Shown one piece after another: positions 47,434-56,552 of a stretch of DNA of 64,000 nucleotides. The notes under the pieces were generated by a model. It saw only the letters and a program-made list of their open reading frames with translations. It had not been told where the DNA came from and made no database searches. This stretch comes from Arthrobacter sp. YN (GTDB taxonomy: Bacteria; Actinomycetota; Actinomycetes; Actinomycetales; Micrococcaceae). Positions within the stretch are counted from its first letter, which is position 1. Each line of letters starts with the position of its first letter. The stretch is taken from positions 1,302,001 through 1,366,000 of the forward strand of contig NZ_CP022436.1 of NCBI RefSeq assembly GCF_002224285.1. Reading direction: 5' to 3'. The translations under genes were made by a program, and so were the position numbers.

Positions 47434-47640
47434 CTAGTTGAAGCCCGCCCAGACTGTTTCGAGGTGTTCGGGGAGGTCGGCGCTGAAGGTGATGGCGCCG
47501 TCGTCGATTGCTTCAAGCGGCCGGCTTCCTGGAGGTGGATGCTGTGTCCGCCGTCGGTGCCAGAGTGCACGGGATTTGAGGCGAAGCGTGCGGCGGGGTT
47601 AGGGCAGCGCCTGGAGGGTGAGGCCGTTGGCGCCTACTCG
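47434..47640 (-). pseudogene. C-terminal gene remnant
   Basis: Minus-strand frames joined by one missing base near 47507 give GTDGGHSIHLQEAGRL then EAIDDGAITFSADLPEHLET and a VWAGFN end at the TAG 47434-47436. It reads like a genuine protein end, but no start or family is visible. The surrounding 47167-47433 and 47641-47679 show no other recognisable gene. Confidence 0.35.
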
Positions 47641-47679
47641 GGGCTGGGTGCTGCTATCTGAAGGGCCGCACGTCACATA

Positions 47680-47707
47680 TTGACTGTGATCCGCCTCACC
47701 GTAACAA
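47680..47707 (+). promoter_or_regulatory. Probable promoter of APC transporter
   Basis: TTGACT (47680-47685), a 16-base spacer and TAACAA (47702-47707). An imperfect inverted repeat GAACGCTATTCATTTCACGTTC overlaps the start region just downstream (47710-47733). The transporter starts at 47880. Confidence 0.4.
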
Positions 47708-47879
47708 TAAATGAACGCTATTCATTTCACGTTCAGGCGACCAGAGGCGTCCACCACGCGCCCCTGAGCCACCCCAGCACTTCAGGATCTCGGTGACCCC
47801 GTAAATCCCGTTGCCGCTACGAAGTTCTGCAGCGTCGCAGCTTCCCAGCACACACCAGCATGACCACCAAGGATTCCCA

Positions 47880-49271
47880 ATGACCCCCACGTTTGAAACT
47901 GATACACCGGCAGGCGAGAAGCCTGTGGGGCCGGCCTCCGCCCAAGCACCTTCCCAAGGTTGGCGCCGAGTCCTCGGCGTTCCATCCCTGGTCCTGCTGG
48001 GATTGGTCTACATGGTGCCGCTGACGATCTTCAGCACCTACGGCATCGTCGTTGAACTTACGGGCGGGCGGCTCTCGGCTGCCTACGCCGTGACCCTGGT
48101 GGTCATGCTGTTCACGGCCCGCTCGTATGGCCGCATGTCGCAGGCATTCCCATTCGGTGGATCCGCATACACCTATGCAACCCGATCCTTCGGGCCGGGC
48201 CTTGGCTTCATGGCCGGTTGGTCGCTCCTGCTGGACTATCTACTGCTGCCGATGATCAACTACCTGCTGATCGGCATCTACATGGAAGCCGCCTTCCCTG
48301 CTATCCCGGCCTGGGCGTTCATGATCGTGTCGATTGTGGCTGTGACCGTGCTGAACATCCTCGGCATCACTGCGATTGCCAAGGCTAACTTTGTGGTGGT
48401 GGGACTCCAAGCGGTCTTCATCGCGTTGTTCGTCGCCCTGGGGCTTTCTTCAATCACGGGAACCGGCAACGTTGACCTGCTGGCGCCCTTCACCGGGGCC
48501 GAAGGTGCCGAAGGCCTTTCGCCCGTCTTTGCTGGCTCAGCCATCCTTTGCCTCTCCTACTTGGGGTTCGACGCCGTCTCGACCTTCGCCGAGGAAACCA
48601 AGGATCCAAAGCGGAATCTGCCCCGCGCCATCATGATCACCACAATCCTTGCCGGCATGATTTTCCTGGGGCTTGCGTACATCAGCCACCTGGTTCTCCC
48701 CGTCAGCACCTTCAACGACGTGGACTCGGCGGCCATCGAGGTCATTGGCGCGGCGGGCGGCGAGTTGCTCGTGGCCTTCTTCACGGCCGCCTACATTGCC
48801 GGCAGTCTCGGGTCCGCGTTGACCTCCCAGGCCTCGGTCTCGCGGATCATTCATTCAATGGGACGCAGCGGAGTGTTCCCAGCTGCGTTGGGGCGGCTGC
48901 ACTCCCGCTTCAGCACCCCCGTGTTGCCCATTCTGCTGACCTCCACCGTGTCGCTACTGGCGTTCGTGTTGGACCTGCTGACGATTTCCTCGCTGATCAG
49001 CTTCGGTGCCCTGGTCGCGTTCTCCGTGGTCAACTTGGCCGTCATCAAGCACTACTACTTCGACCAGAAGGCCCGCGGTGCCCGGGGCGTGATTCACAAC
49101 CTTGTGCTTCCAGGCGTTGGGTTCGTGCTCACGATCTGGCTGTGGACCAGCCTGAGTGGCTTGTCGTTCACCTTCGGCTTGATTTGGGCAGGCGTGGGAT
49201 TGGCCTACCTGGCATTCTTGACGCGAGGGTTCCGGAAACCGGCGCCACAGCTGGACCTGAAGGAGGCGTAG
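47880..49271 (+). CDS. APC-family amino acid/polyamine permease
   Basis: 463 residues from the ATG at 47880 (AAGGA six bases upstream). About 12 membrane segments. Motifs include PLTIFSTYGIVVELTGG in helix 1, FPFGGSAYTYATRSFGPGLG after helix 2, and the loop FAEETKDPKRNLPRAI, the classic APC signature. The closest pattern is the PuuP/YeeF-type putrescine or amino acid importer group; substrate is inferred. It lies between two direct repeats. Confidence 0.88.
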   Translation: MTPTFETDTPAGEKPVGPASAQAPSQGWRRVLGVPSLVLLGLVYMVPLTIFSTYGIVVELTGGRLSAAYAVTLVVMLFTARSYGRMSQAFPFGGSAYTYATRSFGPGLGFMAGWSLLLDYLLLPMINYLLIGIYMEAAFPAIPAWAFMIVSIVAVTVLNILGITAIAKANFVVVGLQAVFIALFVALGLSSITGTGNVDLLAPFTGAEGAEGLSPVFAGSAILCLSYLGFDAVSTFAEETKDPKRNLPRAIMITTILAGMIFLGLAYISHLVLPVSTFNDVDSAAIEVIGAAGGELLVAFFTAAYIAGSLGSALTSQASVSRIIHSMGRSGVFPAALGRLHSRFSTPVLPILLTSTVSLLAFVLDLLTISSLISFGALVAFSVVNLAVIKHYYFDQKARGARGVIHNLVLPGVGFVLTIWLWTSLSGLSFTFGLIWAGVGLAYLAFLTRGFRKPAPQLDLKEA

Positions 49272-49275
49272 GCCT

Positions 49276-49293
49276 TCTGAGCGGAAGCTCAGA
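49276..49293 (+). terminator. Stem-loop after APC gene
   Basis: TCTGAGC-GGAA-GCTCAGA, seven pairs with a GNRA tetraloop, five bases after the stop. No T run follows, so termination is uncertain. Confidence 0.35.
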
Positions 49294-49343
49294 GGATCTT
49301 CGCCAGCCGGGTGCATTCCTCCCACAGCCACTCTGGGACCGGA

Positions 49344-49901
49344 GACGTTAGGCTTCTTGGACGACTTCGTAGGGGGAACGATTCTGAAAATGACTACTGC
49401 ACGTAAGCTCCGCATTTTGAACATTGCATCCACAGTCCTGTTGATGACCGTCGTGATTTTGCAATCCACTCAAGTGATCAGCATGTTCTGGGGCATGGCG
49501 CTCCTGGTACTCATCGGGGTCCCGACGACCGTCGTTTGGGTGATCCTTGAGCGGCGCCAGGGCGCCGAGAAGATGAGGGACGGGGCGTAGCTCGTCTTCT
49601 TCTCCCGGTGTCCGGTGTCCGGATTTTGCCAGCGGCGCCCGCGCAAGGTGCTGTCGCCGTCGTCGTAAATCTCCGGTGACCATTGCCTGGCAGCCTCACC
49701 TGTGGAACCCTCAACATGATCCTGTCGCCGGGGTGACGACGGGCGGCAGGGAAGGATCCCGACATGGGACTGATTCACATTGACCTGTTCACGACGCTCG
49801 ACGGCGTCGCGCAGGCGCCCGGCGGGCCCGAAGAGGACCCTGCTGATGACTTCGCGTTCGGCGGCTGGCAGGCGCCGCTTATCGACGAGGTTGTTGGCGA
49901 G
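49344..49901 (+). repeat. Direct repeat, right copy (complete)
   Basis: Full-length version of the segment repeated at 46764-47166. It includes the second tiny membrane protein and the first part of the intact RibD-type gene. About 2.2 kb with the APC gene lies between the two copies. Confidence 0.8.
49390..49590 (+). CDS. Tiny two-helix membrane protein, copy 2
   Basis: 66 residues from the ATG at 49390 (MTTARKLRILNIASTVLLMT). Differs from the copy at 46809 at about ten positions; both frames are intact, so both copies have been kept under selection or the duplication is recent. The ribosome site GGGGGAA is farther from the ATG than usual. Confidence 0.65.
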   Translation: MTTARKLRILNIASTVLLMTVVILQSTQVISMFWGMALLVLIGVPTTVVWVILERRQGAEKMRDGA

Positions 49902-50378
49902 CAGATCGATTCCGGAATGGTGGGAATGGACGCACTGCTACTGGGGCGGCGGACTTATGACATCTTCGCCTCGTACTGGCCCCACCAAGATGGCAAAATC
50001 GCGGAGCTGTTCAACCGACTTCCGAAGTATGTGGCTTCGCGCCAGTCGCTGGAGCTTGAGTGGGAGGGATCAGCTTTGCTCGGCACTGACACGGTGGCGT
50101 CCCTGCGGGAGCTACGCGCGAAGCACCAGAACATCCACGTCATCGGCAGCCTCGACTTCGTCCAGACTCTTTTCTCTGAGCGCCTGTTCGACCAACTCAA
50201 CCTGTGGGTCTATCCGATCCTCCTCGGCCGCGGGAAGAAGGTGTTCGCAGACGGAGTGGTGCCGACGAACCTCAGGCTTATCGAGCCCGTGGTTGCTTCA
50301 CCGAACGGTGCGGTGATGCAACGCTACGCCTTGGTTGAGGGGACTCCTGCGGTGGGAAACATGGCGGAGATCGATTAG
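49764..50378 (+). CDS. Dihydrofolate-reductase-like (RibD C-terminal) protein
   Basis: 204 residues. The RibD_C/DHFR fold is shown by LFTTLDGVAQAPGG at the N-terminus, the LLLGRRTYDIFASYWP motif near 52-66, NIHVIGSLDFVQTL near 121-135 and LNLWVYPILLGRGKKVF near 146-162. Family members are NADPH-dependent reductases of mostly unknown substrate. ATG start with GGGAAGGATCCCGAC upstream. Confidence 0.88.
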   Translation: MGLIHIDLFTTLDGVAQAPGGPEEDPADDFAFGGWQAPLIDEVVGEQIDSGMVGMDALLLGRRTYDIFASYWPHQDGKIAELFNRLPKYVASRQSLELEWEGSALLGTDTVASLRELRAKHQNIHVIGSLDFVQTLFSERLFDQLNLWVYPILLGRGKKVFADGVVPTNLRLIEPVVASPNGAVMQRYALVEGTPAVGNMAEID

Positions 50379-50428
50379 GCAGAGCAAACACGAAAGTAGC
50401 GGCAAGGTGCGATTCGTGAGTTGCATCC

Positions 50429-51018
50429 TCACCGGCCGCGCCTTTCGCCCACCAGAACCGCCTCAACCGCCCCGACATACGAAGCACGTCGTCGCTCCGG
50501 GCGCCTCAATAGCCCAGGACTCGGGATGCGGGCGCCCTTCCGCCGATTGCATTGACTACAGGCGGCAACGAAGTTTCGGAGGGAAGTCGCTCCACCTTTA
50601 GACCATGGATAGAAATGATCTCCGTGTTCGGCGGCTTGGGTGCAACGCTTCCCGTAACGTGACTCCAGCTCACATCGCCCCTTTGCTCGAGTCATCCCCT
50701 CGCGTCGCTGGTACCGCGTAAACCGGCGCTGCGGATCACGCCTGCGTAGGTCGCCCGTCCGCAAGACGAAAGCTGCAACTAGCAACGTCACAATAGATGC
50801 TGCTGGCGCTCCGATGGCAACCCAGAGCCCCCAAACACTTCTCGGATGAATGCCCCGATTGTGCCCGCGCCGATCTCGCCAAAGCCTCGCGGCGAAGTAA
50901 AGAACAGGTAAACAGCCCCAAACAACCATGCCGCGGAGAGCGCGAAGAGCATGCGAAGGGATTGGCGCGTCCAATAGATACGCCGCAATTCAAATCGAAA
51001 TGACTGGCCCACTGTCAT
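50429..51018 (-). pseudogene. Membrane-anchored HNH endonuclease, frame-broken
   Basis: The N-terminal frame (ATG 51018) holds one membrane helix (LRMLFALSAAWLFGAVYLFF) and reads to FIREVFG. At the C5 run 50828-50832 one base is missing; the next frame continues with GLWVAIGAPAASIVTLLVAA (second helix), then an HNH domain: CELESRYGKRC, EHGDHFYPWSKGGATSLRNF, and CSQCNRRKGAR. Restoring G6 on the coding strand joins both parts into about 196 residues. Two helices followed by a cytoplasmic HNH nuclease is an unusual order. Start overlaps the stop of the upstream remnant (ATGA). Confidence 0.7.
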
Positions 51019-51432
51019 GACGTGACGTTAGCAGGAGCGTAGTTCACCATGAGCGGCGCGGGGTACAGCCGTGCCGCGTCCACGCCCGCATGGATCGGAG
51101 CAGCGATCAGCTCTGCATAGCGCCTGAAGAGGTTCACCATTGCGTCGCGGGAGATGAACGCGTCACGATCGTCGCCATCGTACGGCATACCGGGGAGGTC
51201 CAGCGCAAGGTTTGGAGTGTTCATGTAGAAGCTGTCCCAGCGGTCCTGGAAGGCGCCGCCCAGGGAATCGCGTCGCTCCAGGAGCTGATGCTCGACGCCG
51301 AATTGAGTGAGCCAGTAGCTCGTCGTGAGGCCGGCTTGGCCTGCGCCGATGATGACCGTATCCAGAGTCGGTCCATGGGGGTGGAGTTTGCGCTTGGGGG
51401 CTGTTGTGCCGCGTGCGATCAAAAGACATAGG
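51015..51432 (-). pseudogene. Truncated FAD-dependent monooxygenase
   Basis: Only the first 120 or so residues of a flavin monooxygenase (FMO/CzcO-like) remain: TVIIGAGQAGLTTSYWL (FAD-binding GxGxxG), FGVEHQLLERRDSLGGAFQD and DSFYMNTPNLALDLPGMPYD. A full enzyme has 350-450 residues. The frame ends NYAPANVTS and meets the HNH gene start, so the rest was lost by deletion. The reading frame before the FAD motif is also unclear. Confidence 0.75.
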
Positions 51433-51465
51433 CTGTCGGAACGTATCTAGGGGGATGATTCGCAC

Positions 51466-51672
51466 ATGTCGACTACAAAATTGATTCGGCTTCTCGACAT
51501 CACAACGTGGGTGGTGATTGCGGTTAGCCTGGTTCTGCTGGTCAGCGGACTATTGGACAACTTCTGGGCGACGGTGTGCCTTATAGCGACCGCTGCTCCG
51601 TCAATTGCCAGTTGGGTGATTAAAGACAGGCTCAAGGGCGCGACTACTGGTGACGAGCCGCGGCCGCGGTAG
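51466..51672 (+). CDS. Tiny two-helix membrane protein, third member
   Basis: 68 residues, ATG with AGGGGGATG upstream. Two membrane segments (residues 12-31 and 33-50) ending ASWVIKDRLKGATTGDE. Same size and layout as the proteins at 46809 and 49390, with remote similarity (LLDITTWVVIAVSLVLLVSG). The clustering of three such genes within 5 kb suggests one family. Confidence 0.65.
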   Translation: MSTTKLIRLLDITTWVVIAVSLVLLVSGLLDNFWATVCLIATAAPSIASWVIKDRLKGATTGDEPRPR

Positions 51673-51894
51673 CGAGCTGTCTGCTCGGACTCATCGGCAG
51701 CAGCTGAGCGGGACTCCACTGCCTTGTAAACGGCGGGCATTGAAGGCCCGGTTTCGGGCCTGCGGGAAACATCCAATGGATAAATATTTCCCAGCACTAG
51801 CTATCTGCTCAGAACTCTGTAGACTTGATGATGTTGTTGTGTTTGGCATTTGGTAGTTCAGGCAGTCCCCACGGTCCCTCTGGATCGTGACCTT

Positions 51895-51965
51895 CTGAAG
51901 TAACGGTGGAGAACACCCCACACCGGAGACCCGAAAGTCGGGAGCATCTCCACCTTCAGTAAGGA
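51895..51965 (+). promoter_or_regulatory. Structured 5' leader of the cold-shock gene
   Basis: CTGAAG (51895-51900) and GGTGGAGA (51905-51912) pair with TCTCCACC and CTTCAG (51947-51959), enclosing a smaller CCCGAAAGTCGGG hairpin (51930-51942). The stem ends just before the AAGGA ribosome site (51961-51965). Long folded leaders that change shape with temperature control translation of csp mRNAs in other bacteria; that role here is inference. Confidence 0.55.
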
Positions 51966-51974
51966 CTGAAAAAA

Positions 51975-52178
51975 ATGGCTACAGGTACCGTGAAATGGTT
52001 CAACTCCGAAAAGGGCTTCGGCTTCATCTCTCCTGAAGATGGCAGCCAGGACGTTTTCGCTCACTACTCTGCGATCAACTCCTCGGGCTACCGCTCCCTC
52101 GAAGAGAACCAGAAGGTTTCCTTCGACGTCGAGCAGGGCCCCAAGGGTCCCCAGGCAGTAAACATCCAGGCTATCTAG
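51975..52178 (+). CDS. cspA: Cold-shock protein CspA family
   Basis: 67 residues, the standard length. RNP1 KGFGFI and RNP2-like VFAHYSAI motifs are both present, with the N-terminal [15 protein letters not shown] signature. Binds single-stranded RNA and DNA as an RNA chaperone. Single-gene transcript bounded by a structured leader and a strong terminator. Confidence 0.97.
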   Translation: MATGTVKWFNSEKGFGFISPEDGSQDVFAHYSAINSSGYRSLEENQKVSFDVEQGPKGPQAVNIQAI

Positions 52179-52194
52179 TCTTCGGATAACAAAG

Positions 52195-52225
52195 AAGCAG
52201 GGCCGGTCATTGACCGGCCCTGCTT
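52195..52225 (+). terminator. Rho-independent terminator of cspA
   Basis: AAGCAGGGCCGGTCA pairs with TGACCGGCCCTGCTT (15 perfect pairs), followed by TTGTTTG, 17 bases after the stop codon. Confidence 0.92.
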
Positions 52226-52496
52226 TTGTTTGCCCTCAAGCCGGTGATCCCGGCCTCGCAGCACCGACCGATTGCGTCCCACCGGCGGGGTAGCAAGTCC
52301 GTGTTAAAACAGCCTGGTGCTCGCCTGCATTATCAGTAGAACATATCTTCTACTCACACAAGCTGAGTTCGAACACATATCCACATAGCGAATTACACCC
52401 ATGTAACTCTCGCTCGCCCCTCCGTAGCGTGGGAGGTAATCCACCCACAGAGCTGAGGGAGCATCCCATGGATCACCTGATTTTCGAACAGCCCCA

Positions 52497-52589
52497 CCAC
52501 CTAGACGAGTCCCGCCACCACCTAGATTTGCCCAAATCACCACCTAGATGGACCCAAATCGGCCTGTGCAAGGCCGTTTTGCCACCTAG
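52497..52589 (+). repeat. Phased CCACCTAG array, cluster B
   Basis: Perfect CCACCTAG at 52497, 52518, 52540 and 52582; steps 21, 22 and 42 bases, so one position in the series (52561) is degenerate. It occupies the end of the 391-bp gap after the cspA terminator and before the regulator at 52617. The rest of that gap (52226-52496) shows nothing recognisable. Confidence 0.8.
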
Positions 52590-52616
52590 TCCCATTTTCT
52601 CGATCTAGCCTGCGAA

Positions 52617-55229
52617 GTGAGCCGCATGTCGGGCATCCACAGAAACAGAAGGTTGGGTCGAGTGTTCGATTCTGAGGTTCAGCGAATCCTCGACTTTGTC
52701 GCACGCGGAATCGGCGTGAGGGTCGTCGGTGCGCCGGGCAGCGGCAAAACGTCCGTGGTCCGCAGTGTAATGAGCAATCTGGAAAAGACCGGAGTGGCCG
52801 TTCACTTCATCACCGGACTGCGCACGCACCGGTCCATCCCCTTCGCGGCCATCAAAGGACTCGGGCTGGACTTGAGGCCCGGCCGCAGCGGCGTCTTCGA
52901 CATCGCGGACGTGCTGACCAGCCAACTGGCCACCAACGGAAAGCACCTGCTTGTCGTCGACGACCTTCACCTCGTTGACAGCGAATCACTGGCGGTCCTG
53001 GAGGCGGTTCGGCGCCGATCCACCTGCCCTATGGTTGCCACGGCGCCCGAGACCTGGGCATTCTCCAAAGGCCAGCTGGCCATCCTCAACAACGGTCGCG
53101 AGGCACACTTGCAGCTGGACCCGCTCCACTACGAGCAGGTTCACATGCTGATCGCACAAGTCCTCGGTGCGCCAGCGGACGCAGACACCACAGCCCGGAT
53201 ACTCACTAAGTCCGCCGGTAACCCCCGCCTGATCGTGCGGATTGCCGAGACTGCTTCCCTGAGCAACCTCTTGGTCATGAAGGACAAGCAGTGGGGCATG
53301 ACCACCAACACCCTCTGGAACGAGCACCTGCGAGGGACACTTGAGTCGCTCCTGGCGGAGCTCAGCGCCGATGAGTTCACAGCGCTGCACACCATGGCAA
53401 TCCTCGGCACCGCCCGTGTGGACGTCCTGCAAAAGGTCATCGAGCCCGACGCCCTGGAAGGTCTCGAACGCAGGGGATTCCTCTCCGTCATGGACGATCA
53501 CCACAACGGCTCCGTCGCCGCCATCAGCCCACCCGTCATCGCGGATTACTTCCGCGGCAACAAGAACCTCAGAGACCGGAAACTGCTGCGACGAAAGATC
53601 GCCGGCGTTCTGGAGGCCGCGCCGCGCCCAGAGCAGGAGAACCAAACAACAGCAGACTGCCTCGTTCGTGTCCTGGCCACTCTGCGTCTGGAAAAGGGCG
53701 ACGGCGACGCCGTCACCGCCCGCCACTTCCACGACCACAGTTCCGATCGTGAACGTATCCGTTTCGAGCGATGGGAAGCCAACAAGTCCGCCGCCAACGC
53801 TGCCTCCCTGCTTCGGATCTATTGGGGTGCTCCCGTGGATGTCCACCGGGCAGCTCGTGTCTGCAGCGAAACAACAACGTCCGACGCCGACCCCAAGGAC
53901 GTTCTGTTTGTCACCCTTACCCGCGCCATGCTCGCGGTCCACACCGGGCAAGGCCCAGGTGCCGCCGTCGACATCCTCCAAAAGTTCGCTGACGATAACC
54001 CTCACCATGCCGCGGAAGCCGCCCACGCGATCACCTTCCTGAGTGCCTCCCACGGGAGGGTCCCTGTGGACACACCCACAAGCGCGCCCGAAACCAAGCC
54101 ATCAGGGATGGGCAGCCTGGTCCACGGGCTGCTGGAGCTCTACCGCTTCAGGCCAGTTGCAGCGTACGAAGCCGTCGACGGTCAGAACGATGACGACGCC
54201 TTCTCCCACCTCCGTCCTTTCATCCGCGGGTTCGCGCTGTTCGCTGCCGGACGGATCGAGGAGTCCCTCGTCTTTGCCCTGGACTGGCGAACCGAAGCAC
54301 GCAAGAACCTGGATCAGTTCGGCGTGGTCACCAGCAGCTACATCGCTGCCCACGGGCTGCTGTATCGCGGGCACTTTGAAGAAGCGGAGTACCTCATGAG
54401 CAGTGTCTTCGCCATGGGCCGGCCAGGCTTCGTGGTGGACGCTCTTTACGACGCGATGCTGCGCCTGGCGGGACTTCGCCACGCAACCACCGCCACGCCG
54501 CCCGCCCTCTCGATTGCCGCGCAGGCGCGGACAGAAGTGCCCGACGTCGGCCCCTTGCCCGGCATTGGAAAGGGTGCCTACGAACTCATTGCCCACGACA
54601 GCGCGCAACCTTCGACGTTCGACCGCAAGGCCGCCAAGCTCGTCAGGCGCCAGCTGAAGAGCGGCTACGTGCTGGAAGCCATGATGACCGCACTCCTCTG
54701 TACCTGTCTGAACCCGGGACGTCCGGTCCTGGACCTGCTGCAGAAGATCCTGCGGGACAGTGGCGTCACGGTTCACGATCAACTCATCGGCATTGCTACC
54801 GCCGTGGTTGAAGGGGACCACCAGCTCCTTGGTCTGCTGCTGAAGCACTACGAACCGGACATCGACACCTACCAGGTGGGGATGCTTCTCCGGGGTGCAC
54901 TCAAGAGGCACGTCATAGAGGGGGATACTGCAGCCGCCGACGCCATGGCCCAGGCCTCGTCCATGTTCGCGGTCCGGTTCCCGTCAGCCAATGAGCAACT
55001 CTCCTTCAACTCGTTCAGGACCACGCCACTGACTGAGCGGGAGATCGAGGTTGCCGTGCTGGCGGGCCATCGCACCAACGTGGAGATTGCCGAACACCTG
55101 GGCATCAGTGCCAGGACAGTGGAAAACCACATCTCCAACGCGCTGCGCAAGACAGGCGCAACGTCCCGCAACGGACTCTTCATGCTCGTCGGGAATGCAC
55201 TTCCGCCGCGAGGAGCCGGGATAAGCTGA
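52617..55229 (+). CDS. Large ATPase regulator with LuxR-type HTH
   Basis: 870 residues. P-loop VGAPGSGKTSVVRSV near 38 and Walker B HLLVVDDLHLVDSES near 108 form a STAND/AAA_16 ATPase. A long helical middle part follows. The C-terminus carries a LuxR HTH (TPLTEREIEVAVLAGHRTNV, then EIAEHLGISARTVENHISNA, residues 803-845). Such LAL-type regulators switch on transcription after ligand binding. Start may be the GTG at 52617 or the ATG at 52626; the ribosome site is weak. The phased array ends 28 bases before the start. Confidence 0.88.
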   Translation: MSRMSGIHRNRRLGRVFDSEVQRILDFVARGIGVRVVGAPGSGKTSVVRSVMSNLEKTGVAVHFITGLRTHRSIPFAAIKGLGLDLRPGRSGVFDIADVLTSQLATNGKHLLVVDDLHLVDSESLAVLEAVRRRSTCPMVATAPETWAFSKGQLAILNNGREAHLQLDPLHYEQVHMLIAQVLGAPADADTTARILTKSAGNPRLIVRIAETASLSNLLVMKDKQWGMTTNTLWNEHLRGTLESLLAELSADEFTALHTMAILGTARVDVLQKVIEPDALEGLERRGFLSVMDDHHNGSVAAISPPVIADYFRGNKNLRDRKLLRRKIAGVLEAAPRPEQENQTTADCLVRVLATLRLEKGDGDAVTARHFHDHSSDRERIRFERWEANKSAANAASLLRIYWGAPVDVHRAARVCSETTTSDADPKDVLFVTLTRAMLAVHTGQGPGAAVDILQKFADDNPHHAAEAAHAITFLSASHGRVPVDTPTSAPETKPSGMGSLVHGLLELYRFRPVAAYEAVDGQNDDDAFSHLRPFIRGFALFAAGRIEESLVFALDWRTEARKNLDQFGVVTSSYIAAHGLLYRGHFEEAEYLMSSVFAMGRPGFVVDALYDAMLRLAGLRHATTATPPALSIAAQARTEVPDVGPLPGIGKGAYELIAHDSAQPSTFDRKAAKLVRRQLKSGYVLEAMMTALLCTCLNPGRPVLDLLQKILRDSGVTVHDQLIGIATAVVEGDHQLLGLLLKHYEPDIDTYQVGMLLRGALKRHVIEGDTAAADAMAQASSMFAVRFPSANEQLSFNSFRTTPLTEREIEVAVLAGHRTNVEIAEHLGISARTVENHISNALRKTGATSRNGLFMLVGNALPPRGAGIS

Positions 55230-55292
55230 AGCCAATTCTCCCAATGCCGGTCTCCGACGCCACGCCCTGAGCCCGGCCCCTCAGCGTGAAGG

Positions 55293-56552
55293 GTGTCAGT
55301 GAACAACTCCCCGGCTTTGGCCCGCCGACTGGGCACGTTCGATGCTTCACTTATCGGCTTGGGTTCCATGATCGGCGCTGGGGTGTTCGCAGCTTTCACC
55401 CCGGCGGCTGCTGCCGCGGGGTCCGGACTGCTCATCGGCTTGGTAGTGGCCGCGTTCGTGGCCTTCTGCAATGCCACGTCGTCCGCCCAACTCGCTGCCA
55501 GATACCCGACATCCGGCGGTACCTACGTCTACGGAAGGGAACGGCTGGGACCGTGGGCCGGGTTCCTTGCCGGCTGGGGTTTCATCCTCGGCAAGACCGC
55601 CAGCGCGGCTGCCATGGCCATGACCTTCGCCGCCTATGCCGCACCGCAAGGGTGGGAACGCCCGGTGGCGATTGCCGCCGTCGTACTTCTGACAGCGGTG
55701 AACTATCACGGGGTGACCCGGACAGCTGGGCTGACCCGTGTCTTGGTGATCGTGGTGCTGGCGGCACTGGCCATTGCTGTCACCGCAGTGTGGGGTGGGT
55801 CAGGGCCCGACTTTGGCGACTTTGCGGGGGAGGGGCTGCTGGCGGAGGGCTGGTACGGGATCCTGCAATCCGCAGGGCTGCTGTTCTTCGCATTCGCCGG
55901 GTATGCGAGGATCGCGACCATGGGCGAGGAAGTCCGTGAGCCCAAGCGCACTATTCCCCGGGCGATCGGCATCGCCCTGGGAATCACGATTCTCATCTAC
56001 GCCGTTATTGCGGTGACACTGCTCGCGGCACTGGGCCCGGAAGATGTGGCTGCTACGCCCACACCGCTGGCTGACGCAGTGGGCGCAGGAACCTTGGCGT
56101 GGGCCTCGCCTGTTGTTCGTATTGGGGCCGCCGTCGCCTCGCTGGGTGCGCTGTTGGCACTGGTTGCCGGACTCGGCCGCACGAGCCTAGCGATGGCCCG
56201 TGAACACGACCTCCCGCACTGGCTCTCTGCCGTGCACCCGAAGTACAAGGTGCCCCATAGGGCCGAGGTGACTCTTGCCGTGGTGATCTGCCTGATCATT
56301 GCCGTGGCCGATCTTCGCGGGGCCATCGGCTTCTCATCATTCGGCGTGTTGCTCTATTACCTGGTGGCGAACGTCGCCGCCTACACCCAGCCAGGCGAGG
56401 ATCGTCGCTACCCGAAGTTCCTACAGGTGGCCGGCGCGGTTGCCTGCGTTGTTCTTGTCGCGACGCTGCCGCCGTTGTCCGCCGGGCTGGGTGTGCTGAT
56501 GTTCGTGGTGGGTATCGCTTACAGGGTGATCCGTCTGCGGGTAAACCGCTAA
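55293..56552 (+). CDS. APC-family amino acid permease
   Basis: 419 residues with about 12 membrane segments. GLGSMIGAGVFAAFTPAA in helix 1, RYPTSGGTYVYGRERLGPW after helix 2, and EEVREPKRTIPRAIGIALG in the sixth loop are APC hallmarks. Start is the GTG at 55293 or 55299; GAAGGG fits the second better. Substrate unknown. Same strand as the LuxR-type gene 63 bases upstream; convergent with the MFS gene, with overlapping stops. Confidence 0.9.
   Translation: MSVNNSPALARRLGTFDASLIGLGSMIGAGVFAAFTPAAAAAGSGLLIGLVVAAFVAFCNATSSAQLAARYPTSGGTYVYGRERLGPWAGFLAGWGFILGKTASAAAMAMTFAAYAAPQGWERPVAIAAVVLLTAVNYHGVTRTAGLTRVLVIVVLAALAIAVTAVWGGSGPDFGDFAGEGLLAEGWYGILQSAGLLFFAFAGYARIATMGEEVREPKRTIPRAIGIALGITILIYAVIAVTLLAALGPEDVAATPTPLADAVGAGTLAWASPVVRIGAAVASLGALLALVAGLGRTSLAMAREHDLPHWLSAVHPKYKVPHRAEVTLAVVICLIIAVADLRGAIGFSSFGVLLYYLVANVAAYTQPGEDRRYPKFLQVAGAVACVVLVATLPPLSAGLGVLMFVVGIAYRVIRLRVNR

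Noticed and set aside
52497..52589. CRISPR-like appearance of the short regular repeats
   Set aside because: The repeat is only eight bases, spacers would be 13-14 bases, and no cas genes are present; a CRISPR repeat is 21 bases or longer.
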